Of a stretch of DNA of 64,000 bases, positions 11,468 to 22,090 are shown piece after piece. Position numbers and translations under genes: made by a program. Source of the DNA: Nymphaea colorata (Eukaryota > Streptophyta > Magnoliopsida > Nymphaeales > Nymphaeaceae); contig NC_045149.1 in the NCBI RefSeq assembly GCF_008831285.2, positions 1,242,001 through 1,306,000 on the forward strand, in the 5' to 3' direction. Under the pieces are notes generated by a model that saw nothing but the letters and a program-made list of their open reading frames with translations, made no database searches and was not told the origin of the DNA. Numbering within the stretch: the first letter of the stretch is position 1; the number at the start of each line of letters is the position of its first letter.

Positions 11468-11640
11468 GCCGTTCGGCGGAAATCAAATAATAGGGTGAGG
11501 GGGCGCTAGAGAGGCAGAAGCGGCAAATCGCTTCGTCAAGCCAAGCCGATACGATAGGGGAAGGAAGCGGCCCCCCATTTCATAGCGCGTCGCCCCCTTC
11601 CCTTCGGGGAACGCAAGTTTGATAGAGGATTGGAGAGGAG
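11468..11640. other. Possible plant mitochondrial DNA insert (NUMT)
   Basis: A block of about 170 bp is abruptly GC-rich (GGGTGAGGGGGCGCTAGAGA, then GAAGCGGCAAATCGCTTCGT and CCCTTCCCTTCGGGGAACG). Its texture resembles intergenic plant mitochondrial DNA more than the AT-rich flanks. It contains a small inverted motif, AAGCGGCAAATCGCTT. The call rests on composition and resemblance only; no organelle gene can be read in it. Confidence 0.3.
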
Positions 11641-12905
11641 AGGTGGAAGAAAGGGCTCGGGAAGGGTTGAGGAGTCTTTGTGCGAGCGTGTAGTGAGTGT
11701 GTCAATGTATGGAACGATGGATGGCACTGTTTAAAGCTAAGATGGGAAGATGTGGTGTCAGACAAAGAGGAGATGGCTATTGACATATAGTTTCCTAATT
11801 GGCAATAACGCAACTGCGGTTTTTGAAATCTAATACGACACCATGTTAGAACTACTAAAAGCAAATTATGTAAAAAAAAAAAAAATCAGATACTTGAAGA
11901 TAAATTATCCATACATGATCATAGAGGCGTTTCCAGCAATGGTAAAACCCCATCCTTGAAAGCTTTTCCTGAAAATAAAACCAGAAAGAAAAGGATATCT
12001 GATGTTTAATGTGAACATAAAACCTGAAAGAAGGTGTCTACGTCGAACAAACAAATGACTTTCCAGAAGAACACGTATTAGAAGGAAATGAGTGAAAGCA
12101 TTGATATATGGCAAAGATGGAAGGACATGGATAGAGAAATAGAGAGAGAGAGAGGGAGTTGTCGAACGAGAATAATTAAGAAAGACTTTAAGCTAATATA
12201 GATATCGACATCAAGAAATGTAATAGAAAAGAAACAACATAACTCAAAAAAGGCGGCCAGAAAAATTAAGAGAAAAGATCGTAAATGGGTATATTGAATG
12301 GCGTGTCAACGTTCTCATCCGAAGTAAAAACATTTGATTTTTATTCCACGTTCTTAACCTTTCCCATATTTCTCTTTCCTTGTCCCTTGTATACATCTTC
12401 ATCAACGACGATGGTACTAGACGATGAAAACAATGATGACGGAGATGACGATGCAGGACAAAGATGAAGATGTTGCATGTTCGTGCTGGGTGGCTTTCGT
12501 CACCGTGATTTCAAAAGGAACTCATGCAATAAGATGATTACCTGATGGACTTGGAGGATGTTCAACCTTTGAGCCTAAGGACAAGCACTTAGCTGGTGCC
12601 TCTGTCTGCTGTAGGAGGATGGCCGTGCAGTGGCATTATCTACCTACAACAGACTCTGGTGGATAGCAGACAATGAACCTTAGCCTCTCTCTCTTTCTCC
12701 CTCAAATCCTCTCGATTTCTCCAACGATCGCCTGTCATCGTGGCTTTGATCCACTCCATCCATTGATCCACTCTGTCTCTCAAACCTTCTAAAGCCCTCT
12801 CTCTCTCTCTCTCTCCCCCAATGTTCATTTATCATTGCCGTCTGCATGCCCGCCCCACTGTGCTCATCTCATCTCTCAAATATAGTGTGGACCGAATGTA
12901 TTTTA
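11641..12905. other. Intergenic, CT/GA tracts, nothing recognised
   Basis: Contains GA runs (about 12137-12154) and CT runs (about 12688-12702 and 12795-12814). Short frames here are low-complexity. Confidence 0.45.
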
Positions 12906-12908
12906 ACA

Positions 12909-13019
12909 CCCCGCACCTGTTTTAAGTAGGCATGAAGTACTCGTTTTATCTGAAGGAAGAACCCGCACAGCTGAGTAGGGTGCTACACTCAGAAGGCCGA
13001 TATATTGGGTGTTACAATT
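12909..13019 (-). repeat. LTR-like remnant (TGTAACACCC type)
   Basis: Read on the minus strand it begins TGTAACACCCAATATATCGG and ends near GCGGGGTGTTA, ends often seen in plant Ty3/gypsy LTRs. At about 110 bp it could be a solo-LTR fragment. No target duplication was found. Confidence 0.35.
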
Positions 13020-14076
13020 AATCTTTGTCCAGAAGCAACTGTTCACGGTAAATCTTGTCCATTTTACATTTGCTTTACAACTGAAGCAATATGGCCTTTT
13101 ACGTGCTTAATTTTTTCATCAACGAAAATCAGGTAACTATGCCAACAGTTGCTTATTACGCATGTGATTGCAGGTAATCTTTGTAATTGTAAACTTTGTT
13201 TGCATTCACATGCCTACAGACGAAGCCAACTTTTTTAACGATATGTTCAATTTCTAATGCAGGTGAGACATATCCTAGAAGTCCGTCTTGGTGGACAATA
13301 TGTTTTTTTGTTAATGATACATTTGGAAAGTGTTCATCTGATCAAACTATAGTTTTTATGTATTTGTAGCTGAATGATTGAAGATTTGGATGTATTTTCA
13401 GCAGACCTTGTTGTTCATAATGTTAAGTATTGCCAACGAAATGTTCCCTAACTGAGTGGTATAGCCGGATCCATCGTTTGATCCACCATTAATGTATGGT
13501 TTTCTTCGCTTATGAATTACTCCTTTTCTTCCTTGGCATGTTATTAGATGCTTGGTTCGAAAGTCGGCAATCAGTTGATCTAAGTTTTCTCTTCTGGTGA
13601 ATAATCTATGCATTATTATTGTGGCGTTCGGTGATGTCAATGGCTTGGTGTCTGACAGATGTGGTCAATAGAATCATGATACCGAAAAGTGAAAAGTACA
13701 TGGGACGAAGACTGATATAACACTAGCAGTTACTGGTTCGTAGTAGCTTGCAGCTTGTTTGCTTGTAAACTTTGTTGTAACTATTTATCGGATTGAAGTC
13801 CAACTGCATAGGAAAATCTCTTATTGTAGTGAACATCTCTTTTTCTGTGGTGACTTCTTAATATTGTTTTCCTATGGCACATTCAATCAGTTCCTCTCTC
13901 TCTAGGGACTACTGAGACTATTAAGTCATCTTGTTCATCTTGTTATTGCATAGAATTAGGATAACTAATGGATGTGCTTTTGCTATTTTACTTTCGAGGT
14001 TCTTCATTGCCAAAATCTTTATTTTCGATGCTCGATTTACACAATTGTCTTACTTTGTTTGTATCGTTAATGACAG
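13020..14076. other. Possible upstream intron or intergenic DNA
   Basis: Several GCAG/GTAA pairs (for example near 13171 and 13260) could be splice sites of the plus-strand gene ending at 14290, but I could not assemble convincing upstream exons. The minus-strand frame at 13398-13640 has no recognised domain. Confidence 0.25.
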
Positions 14077-14290
14077 TCATTCTGCAAAATCAAAGCTGAA
14101 TGAGCAGAAAACTCATGAGGCAAATTTTGACAAACAAGATTTTAATGAAGAAGAGCTAACTGACAGAAAGCAGAAAATGGAACTTGAATGGCTCAATAAA
14201 GCCCTTGAACCAGCGATGCATGTGTATAGGTGGGCTTTGCCTGTAGGTCTAGCAATGATCTTGTTGACTGCTATTTTTTTGGTCTTATGA
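14077..14290 (+). CDS. Possible terminal exon of a tail-anchored membrane protein, unknown
   Basis: The open frame runs from 13931, but its last third looks most like true coding sequence. It follows a T-rich tract ending AATGACAG (acceptor, 14076) and encodes a charged stretch (KQDFNEEELTDRKQKMELEW), then LNKALEPAMHVYR. The very C-terminus is hydrophobic (WALPVGLAMILLTAIFLVL), followed by TGA. This layout suggests a cytosolic protein anchored by a C-terminal membrane helix. I do not recognise the family, and upstream exons were not identified. The hAT-type element 275 bp downstream may lie in its 3' flank. It could also be a pseudogene fragment. Confidence 0.35.
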
Positions 14291-14564
14291 ATGGATCAGG
14301 ATTGAACCCTGCAAACAGCTAATTATAGCTACTTAGAACCATCAATTTGATACAAATATCTGCCTAGATTTCCATTTGGAAGTTCCACTTTTAAGCATTC
14401 ATGCTGGTTAGCTTATTCCTTTAGGAATATATCTAGGGAATACTTCTACTGGAAGTGATGAAGCTTGCCACCAGAAATTGTATACATGTATTATCTGAGC
14501 AGGTTTTAGCAGGTTGTATACATGCATTTTCCTTTTCCTGGTGGGTTTTAATTAAGTTTGCATT

Positions 14565-15635
14565 TAGGGCTGCACAAAGAGCTCGAGCTCGAATTCGACT
14601 TGAACTCGAGTCGAGGTCCCTAACACAAGCTCGAGCTCGACCCGATTACACAAAGTCGAGCTCGAGCTCGACTCGCTTAACTTGTTTTCACATGAACACC
14701 ACAGGACAATAACAACAAAACAGAGATGAAAAAAATGTAATCGGTCTGCATATTACACAATGATGTAAAAACAACAACACACGAAAATGAGAACAACAAA
14801 TTTACTATCAATAACAACAAAATAAAAGTCATTAGAAAACACGACAAGATTCAACACACAGAAGCCATACTCGTCCGTCCACCAGAATATGAATTCATTT
14901 GAAAGCCACAAAAAAGACAAAAGCAATAAACCAAAAAAAAAAAAAGAGGGAGAAGATAAACCCTAACCGGGAGTCCGGGACAAAGGTCACGCGGCACCGA
15001 CCACGCAAGCGAGACTCAGGCGCTTCTTCTATTTTTCAGCATAAAAATCAGACCAAGAGGCATGAGGCAAAAGCATTGAAAAAGGGAAAAAAAATGAAAA
15101 CCCAACAGAAGAAGAAACGATTCAAGAAGAAGAAGAAGAAGCACCTGCCGCCCACCGCCCTACCGGCTGCTCTGCTGCGGGCTGCCGCGCTTCGTGGCTT
15201 CACCCCTTCGGCCTTCCCCTTCTAGATGGAACATGGAAGACCGAAGGCCGTGGACGTTGGTCCTCTCTCGTGACCTCGTCTTGTCTGGTGGTCGTGGTCG
15301 ATGGAAGACGATTTCGCGGTCGTGGTCGATGGAAGAGGGAAGATGAGAAATCGAGAAGAGAGAGAGCAACCAGAAGAAATTCAAGACGTGAAGGGAAGAT
15401 TGGCTTTCGACATTTCATTTTAACTTTTAACCGTAAACCGGTGAACCGGTTTGTGCGAGTCGAGTCAAGTTTAAACGAGTCGAGTTCGTGCAACTCCAAC
15501 TCGACTCGTGTAGCGTTTCGAGTTTAATGGGTGAGCTCGAACTCGACTCATTTATAAATGAGTCGAGTTCGAGTCGAGCTTTTCCGGGTGAGTTCGAGTC
15601 GAGCCCGAGTTGGTTCAACTCGTTGTGCAGCCCTA
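14565..15635. mobile_element. Non-autonomous hAT-type element, 1071 bp
   Basis: The terminal inverted repeats are TAGGGCTGCACAA on the left and the same sequence as the reverse complement of the right end, matching the hAT pattern (TAGGGNTG). Flanking 8 bp repeats are TTTGCATT (14557-14564) and TTTACATT (15636-15643), 7 of 8 identical, the hAT target-duplication length. Both subterminal regions are dense in GAGCTCGA, CTCGAGTCGA and related palindromic motifs (14578-14680 and 15450-15620), likely transposase-binding sites. The interior is A-rich then GA-rich with no transposase; open frames inside are artefacts. Confidence 0.88.
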
Positions 15636-17319
15636 TTTACATTTCATGATCGAGACTTGGTGGCTATTTCACCAAGGACTTTTTTCTTAGACATTCTTTC
15701 TTAACAGAATACAACGACGTCTGCTTGTGTGGCCTTCATTGACCAAGTGACCATTGATTTTCTACTTTCTTTTCCAGATATGATATAAACTTTTGAGTAT
15801 TAAGACTGTTGTTACTTGATCATGATTCCACGTAGATTGGTTTCAGCCTTTCTTTTTTTTCCTTTATTTCATCTATGCTCCTTTTTTCATAGTATTTTTA
15901 ATATTTCCTTTAGGTACTGTTTTTCTTAGAGTTTTGTTAATATCCTTTAATTGGTTGTTTATGTGAAAATGTAATATTTTGTGGTGCCTTTTGCATTACT
16001 GTTTTATTTGATAAATTAAAAATGCAAGTCCTTTGCCCTCTCTCAAAGGCTCATCCAGGCCTTCATCACCCTCCTCCACAACAGGGTTGATGTCCTCCTT
16101 AATTCTTTTGTCATCAAGGCATCTCTCTCTCTCTCTCTCTCTTTGAGTTTTTCATCTATGGAAGTAAGGAACATCTCATGCTTTTCTATTTATTTTCTTT
16201 TATGAAAATTACATTTTCTGTTCATTGCTCAATAGTTTAAAACTCTTTATCCTTTTTAGTTGCCAAGAGATGTTATATTAGATATCCTTTTTAGTTGCCA
16301 AGAGATGTTATATTAGAGACTAGCTACTCAATTGCCAATTTCATCTAAATTAATGAACCACTCAAGCCATATGTTTACTCATAAGTCATAATAACTTCCC
16401 ATAATAAGATCCAGCGAAGATATGAAGATAGGAATGAGAGTAAATAGTTATATGTGCAGATGAGTAGTCGAGTACCAAGTCTTTCCTTGGGTGTTGTCAC
16501 TTATCCTACTCACCTTTAATCAACAAAAATCCATATTTAAAGTACTTTCAGATTGGCAATTGTTGGGGACAATTCAAACTGATCTCAGCACTGCGAGGGT
16601 GCACTTCTAGGGCCACCTAATAATTGAACCCCAAACACTTATATTAAATGAGCTTTATCATTCATGGTTGTCAATCATTTGGCTTAGCTTTTTAAGCGGG
16701 TTAATCTTACAAGCTTGGATCTACTTTTTCTTTCACTTTATAAAGCAAACCTAAGGAAAAGTGAAATTCTTGTTTATACCCTAAATCATATAAGTGGCCA
16801 TTTGTTTGGTGAAGGTACTGTATCAGTATTATAGACACAAGCATGCATCTCTAATATGATAAAGCATCCTTGAATTATAAGTTCTTTTTGTTATGGTAGA
16901 AAAATTTGTCTTATGGGTAACTTTTGTAGTATAAACTTGTTAATTCAAATTTTAAACTTCACCTTTTTTGTGCAAGATATTTTTGATGTTTTGTTGGTTC
17001 TATATTTGATGTCTTGATGGCTTTATGTCTAGTAGCAGCCTGAAGCTCCCCTTGAGACTAAATGCTTCATCAGCTTTGGATTCTGTACAAGTATAAATTG
17101 ACACAAGTAGTTCATTTTGTACAGGTGATAGTTAGTTAACATATACAGTTCTTTTGTGCTTCACGCTCACACCCCTTATTTCAATTTAAGTTAGATTAGT
17201 TTGTTACTTAGATTGGTAGAACCAATTATAGGTTAAGAGTTCCAAGTCTAGTGCAGACTTTTGATTTGGTCTCCAGACCATATAAACACAAATCCATGTG
17301 ACTTTTTTTTTTTTCTTAG
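15636..17319. other. Intergenic; CT microsatellite and a 35 bp tandem duplication
   Basis: A CT run lies at about 16122-16142. The unit TATCCTTTTTAGTTGCCAAG... is duplicated in tandem at 16248-16317. No gene recognised. Confidence 0.45.
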
Positions 17320-17409
17320 CTTTTTGGAGTAGTGCATGCAGGATTTGATGGTGCATCAAGGAGCATTTGTGTTGATCTTGACCTAGGGAGTTTTGAAGAA
17401 GGACGATGT
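17319..17409 (+). CDS. Possible internal exon, unknown protein
   Basis: A strong polypyrimidine tract ending CTTAG (about 17300-17320) precedes a 29-codon frame encoding FGVVHAGFDGASRSICVDLD and GSFEEGR, ending at a GTAATA donor-like site. A second possible small exon follows TTGCAG near 17589. The amino-acid make-up looks coding, but the family is not recognised and no partner exons are certain. It may be part of an unannotated host gene or a pseudogene. Confidence 0.25.
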
Positions 17410-19460
17410 AATACACTTTTTTCACTCTCATTTGGTTTAGTTTGTTGTTAACAAATAACCTTTTTCTTCACTATCATTGGGGTTAGTTTGTTATCGTTAA
17501 TTGCCTTTTTTGATATCGATCCATTAGTCACTTACAATATCATTTCTATCTTGTTTGTTGGTAAACTTTTTTTTAACTCTTGTTGCAGCAAAGATGTTAC
17601 AAACTGAAAAGTACCCTATTTTTTTTTGGTAGAGCAACTTCCACAATCACATAACCTACATCATTGATGTAAGTCTGATCTGTCCTAAAGCATGTAATGC
17701 CTGTGTGTTAGCACATGGCTCGACCCACCCTAGGAAATTAATGGTTCTAATCAGTCTAAGCACCATGTTCATATCCACTGATAGTGTGGCTAGCGGAAAT
17801 CCATAACAATCTAGACCAACCTTATAATTTATATATTGGAAGTCCCACCAACGGTTCTGGGCTAGTTATAGAGTCACAAACCACACAAATATATACAAAA
17901 GTCAAAATAACAATTTCATAGATGTTCACTGGTCAAATTATAAGACCTACCAAGATCTGCCTCGCTGATTGTTGTGGCACACCAAAATAATTGGAAAACA
18001 ATATAATTTCAAAGCATGATTATGATTTCTCATACTCAGTAGGCCCACCTATGAGGTCTGCATGAAGATGTAGCTCAAGCATACATGACAATATGTCACA
18101 ATATTCTTCATGAGGATACTCAAACCATGAATATAAAATGTGTAAGCATGACTATCAATCAATACCAGTCATCACTAAATATTAACCCACGTGGTGCAAT
18201 CATGGGCGATATATTGGTTCCATAATCATCTTTTACTTGAGTTCACTTGTTTTAAAATATTGTTCATCTCGACCCCAGTGAGATGTTCTCCAATAATAGT
18301 AAGGACAATGGAGAGGCATCTATCGTGTGTAGTTCCATCAAACCTAGACACTCATGAGCCGTAGCTTCACATTTGACCAAGAGTTTCATCAGATTTCTCA
18401 CATCTGAGGAGGGTCATTAACCTAGACAACTCCCACCGAGAATTCTCAGGTGGTACACAACAGAGGACCGTTGTCCTAATACAACTACAACTACAAATCA
18501 TTCCTCACCACCACTAGAAATGTGCTGCTCCATCAAACTTCTAATACATCTTATTATTAATCAATGCATGACCTTTTACCACCATACATGGATGATAGTT
18601 ATGCTAAGCATGCTGCATGCATTTCAAGAAATCTGATAGGATTTAAGCATTAAATAAATATAAAAAACGAACAGCATGCGAACACAGATCCGAAAAATCT
18701 AACTGGTTCACTTACAGCTAGCAAACCTGGAGTCATAGGTGATTTTTTAACTTTGCAAGTTTAAGTGAACTGCACATCATTAGGTTAAACTAACTTTACC
18801 ATAAAACTATGTTGTTAAAATAAAAGTTGAGGGTCAGACGAGGTTCATTGAGCATGGGCCTAGTTGGCCTAGCATTGGCTTAGTCATGGCATGGCCATGG
18901 CCAACTATCCATGATCAGCTTGCTTAACATGGCCGGTCGGCCAGGTCACAGCTGACTCAAGCTGGTCAATCGAGCCAAGCTGAGCACTGGTAGGTGATGC
19001 TAGGCTAGGCGGTACCATTGGACTCAACATCACGAAATTGGTCTGATGATATGACATGCGCTCATAGGCTGGATTGTTTGCTTAAAAGTACCAAAATGGC
19101 CCTACATGAGTGCATTAGGTAAATGACAATCCGACCGTCAAAATTAAAATCTGTCTCCATAGATATGCTCTAGAGATGGTGAAGAATTCGAATATGCATT
19201 CATAAACACAGATAGATAGAGTACAGCCTGAAAAATCACCTTTTTGTTTGTTTCTAACAAAATAAGTACCAATTTCAAAAATTTAAAACCATACGACTGT
19301 GCATAGGGTGACTTACCTAAGCTATCTGGCATCCGCCTGGTCTTTGCTCTGTGACAAGTATGCTATCTCTATTTCTCTCCTTCTCTCTGTCTTTACTTAT
19401 TTCTAGGGAAATAAATGTATATACATTTAATAGATTGCAAATAGAAATAGAGGTCATACA
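17410..19460 (-). repeat. Probable 3' LTR and flank of the gypsy element (left limit unclear)
   Basis: In minus orientation the LTR would start TGTATGACC at 19460, immediately after a polypurine tract (GGGGGAGGAAAAT). The stretch from about 18830 to 19380 has typical gypsy LTR texture, including GACCGTCAAAATT and a purine-rich GAGATGGTGAAGAATTCG block. The far LTR end could not be fixed because the partner LTR is missing. The rest (17410 to about 18800) shows no gene. Confidence 0.4.
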
Positions 19461-19490
19461 ATTTTCCTCCCCCTAAAAAAATTTCGCCTG
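19461..19490 (-). other. Polypurine tract of the gypsy element
   Basis: The minus strand reads TTTAGGGGGAGGAAAAT directly before the putative LTR start TGTATG. Confidence 0.55.
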
Positions 19491-21160
19491 CAAATTTAAA
19501 TTAAACTACTTATCAAACAGGGTGGGGCATTGTCTCTTCATCATATTCATCCTCTGGTTCGCACGTACTTCTTCAATTCCATGGTGCAACCAATGAACTT
19601 TGACTATAGGAATCTCTTTGTATTGTAGCTTCCTACTGAGATGATCTACCATGGACATACTTTTTCAGCATCAAAACATGGTAGACATTGTGAACATGCT
19701 CAAGTTGTGGTAAAACTAATTTGTAAGTAGTAGCGCCAATTTTCTCCAAAATCTTGAATGGTTCGATATATTGCGAGCAGAGTTTTCCTTTCTTTCTGAA
19801 ACAAAAAATGCCTTTTTATGAAAGAAAAATTAAGGAAAATGTGCTCGCCAACATCAAAAGTAACCTCCCACCAATGATTATCGGCATAACTCTTTTGTCG
19901 GTTCTATGTTGCCAAGAATTGTTGTCTGATCTTTTATACTTGCTCAGAATAATGTTTAACCGCCATAGGTCCTTCAATGTTTTTGTCTCTAATATCATAC
20001 CAATAAATAAGTGACGAGCATGGTCTCCCATATAATGCTTTGATGGTGCCATATTGATGCTTGCATGATAAGTGTTGTTATAGGAAAATTCTGCTAATTT
20101 TATATGTTTATCCCATTGGGCTTTCCAAGATAAACACATGTAACATATCTTCTACTGTTTGAATAGTGCATGCCGATTGACCATCAATTTGAGGGTAAAA
20201 GGTTGTGCTGAATTTTAGATGTGTACCCAAGGCCCGTTGCAACTACCTCCAAAATTTTGCAGTAAACCATGGACGTCTATCTAAAATTATTGACCATGAC
20301 ACACCGTGAAGCCCAACTATCTCCTCAATATGCAAATCTAAAAGACCCTCTAAGAATTTGATTGGTGTAAGTAAGAAGAAAGTGAGCAGATTTAGTTAAT
20401 CTGTTTACAATTACCCATATCACATCGTGTTGTTTATGGGTCTTTTGAACTCCCACAATAAAATTCATGTTGATATCTTCCCATTTCCACTGCAGTATGT
20501 CCATGTGTTGCATCAAACCTCTTGGATGTTGATATTCAATCTTTACTTGTTGACTGGTCAAACACTTAGAAACATATTGATCAATATCTTTCTTCATACC
20601 TTCCCACCAAAAGTTCTGACTCAAATCATGAAACATCTTTGTATTACCAGGATAAATAGTATATTGAAACTTACAAATTTCATGCAGTACAATCATGTGC
20701 AGCTTGTCAATGTTTGGCACCCATAGATGCTTTTTGAAACAAATTACTCCATTCTCATATATAGACATACCTAATTTTTCATTTTATGACCTGGCTTTTA
20801 GGTTTTCATAATCTTTTTTTTTTGTTTACCTTTGATCTTATTCAAGGTGCTTGGCTTGACAAAAAGTCCATTCAAAACAATCACACACTAAGCAACCATG
20901 AAAGGTTTCCAAGCTATGAAGTCTTCAATCAGTTTCTATTGTTGGGTTAACATACAACTTACTGCTCTTTTCTCCTTATGACTCAAAGCATCTCCCACAA
21001 CATTAGCCTTACTTGGATGATAAAAAAATTCAAAGTCATGGTACTTTAGGTATTCCATCTATCATTGTTGTCTCATGCTTAACTCTTTATGAGAAAATAC
21101 ATATTTTAGACTCTTATGCTCTATGTACTTCTGTCGTTAACAAGAGACCATCCTGGATAC
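19490..21160 (-). pseudogene. Ty3/gypsy pol remnant: RNase H, integrase, C-terminal domain
   Basis: Minus strand. RNase H end at about 21000-21160 (HKSLKYVFSHKELSMRQQ, then HPSKANVVGDALSHKEKRAV). The integrase zinc region and core are in the frame at 20325-20768 (YPGNTKMFHDLSQNFWWEGM, CLTSQQVK, WKWEDINMNFIVG, VNRLTKSAHFL). Here the usual Asp of the VDRLTKSAHF motif reads Asn. The second half of the core is in 19816-20139 (WDKHIKLAEFSYNNTYHASI). The C-terminal segment at about 19560-19800 shows IEPFKILEKIGATTYKL and VHNVYHV. Several frameshifts and stops are present. The protease, gag and most of the reverse transcriptase are missing, so the element is 5'-truncated near 21170. Confidence 0.85.
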
Positions 21161-21292
21161 TTGGTTGTCACTTAGGAGAAATAGAAAATCAAAGAAAACC
21201 AATAACAGTAAGGAACACATCAAAGGAAGAAACTATGTAAAACGGATGAAAGTAATCAGAAGAAATAATATAGGTTTTCTCTTGTCACTAGC

Positions 21293-21796
21293 CCACTTCG
21301 CCAAGCCAACACCACCATCATTTGAATTAACAAAAGCATCATTTAAAAATAAAATTAACTTGAATGTGGCATGTTCACACTAATACCACCACCACCATAA
21401 TTTGAATTAACAAAAGCATCATTTATAAATAAAATTAACTTGAATGTGGCATGTTCACACCAATACCACCACCACTACCATCATTTGAATTAACAAAAGC
21501 ATCATTTAGAAACAAAATTAACTTGAATGTGGCATGTTCACACTAATACCACCACCACCACCATCATTTGAATTAACAAAAGCATCCTTTAGAAATAAAA
21601 TTAACTTGAATGTGGCATGTTCACACAAATACCGCCACACCACTGGACCTTGAATTAACAAAAGCATCATTTAGAAATAAAATTAACTTGAATGTGGCAT
21701 GTTCACGCTAATACCACCACCACCACCACCACCATCATTTGAATTAACAAAAGCATCATTTAGAAATAAAATTAACTTGAATGTGGCATGTTCAAA
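21293..21796. repeat. Minisatellite, six units of about 80-90 bp
   Basis: The shared core is TTGAATTAACAAAAGCATCA, followed by ATTTAGAAATAAAATTAACT and TGAATGTGGCATGTTCACAC. A variable (ACC/CAC)n trinucleotide run between cores changes unit length. Units are near-identical except the fifth, whose trinucleotide part is altered (around 21630-21650). The array lies just beyond the 3' end of the hAT transposase and may be part of that element. Confidence 0.95.
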
Positions 21797-22090
21797 GTAA
21801 ACATCTTCAAAGTCTATTAGCAACCTTGAAATGTCCATCTACAATTTAATATGAAAAAGAAATGTTAATAAAAATTAACAGGTGTTTGTCTGCATGAAAT
21901 ACTAAACAATATATAAAAAAACTACCATGATAATCATGCACTGGATTAACTTTCCTCATCAGAATGGTGTTCTGCATCATGAGAACTGTAACACATGTTA
22001 ATTTAAACACACTACTATGTTAATATGTAAAATAAATTAGATTGAATTATGAATATCTTACACTTCACCCAAGTTGTGTGCATTACAAAT

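Noticed and set aside
14899-15618. Basic and serine-rich frames on both strands
   Set aside because: They lie inside the non-autonomous hAT element and reflect A-rich, GA-rich and CTCGAG repeat composition.
20427-20726. Plus-strand frame of 99 codons
   Set aside because: It is the antisense shadow of the gypsy integrase frame on the minus strand.
21293-21796. CRISPR-like array
   Set aside because: The repeated cores are long (about 65 bp), spacers are short trinucleotide runs, and the context is a plant nuclear genome; this is a minisatellite.
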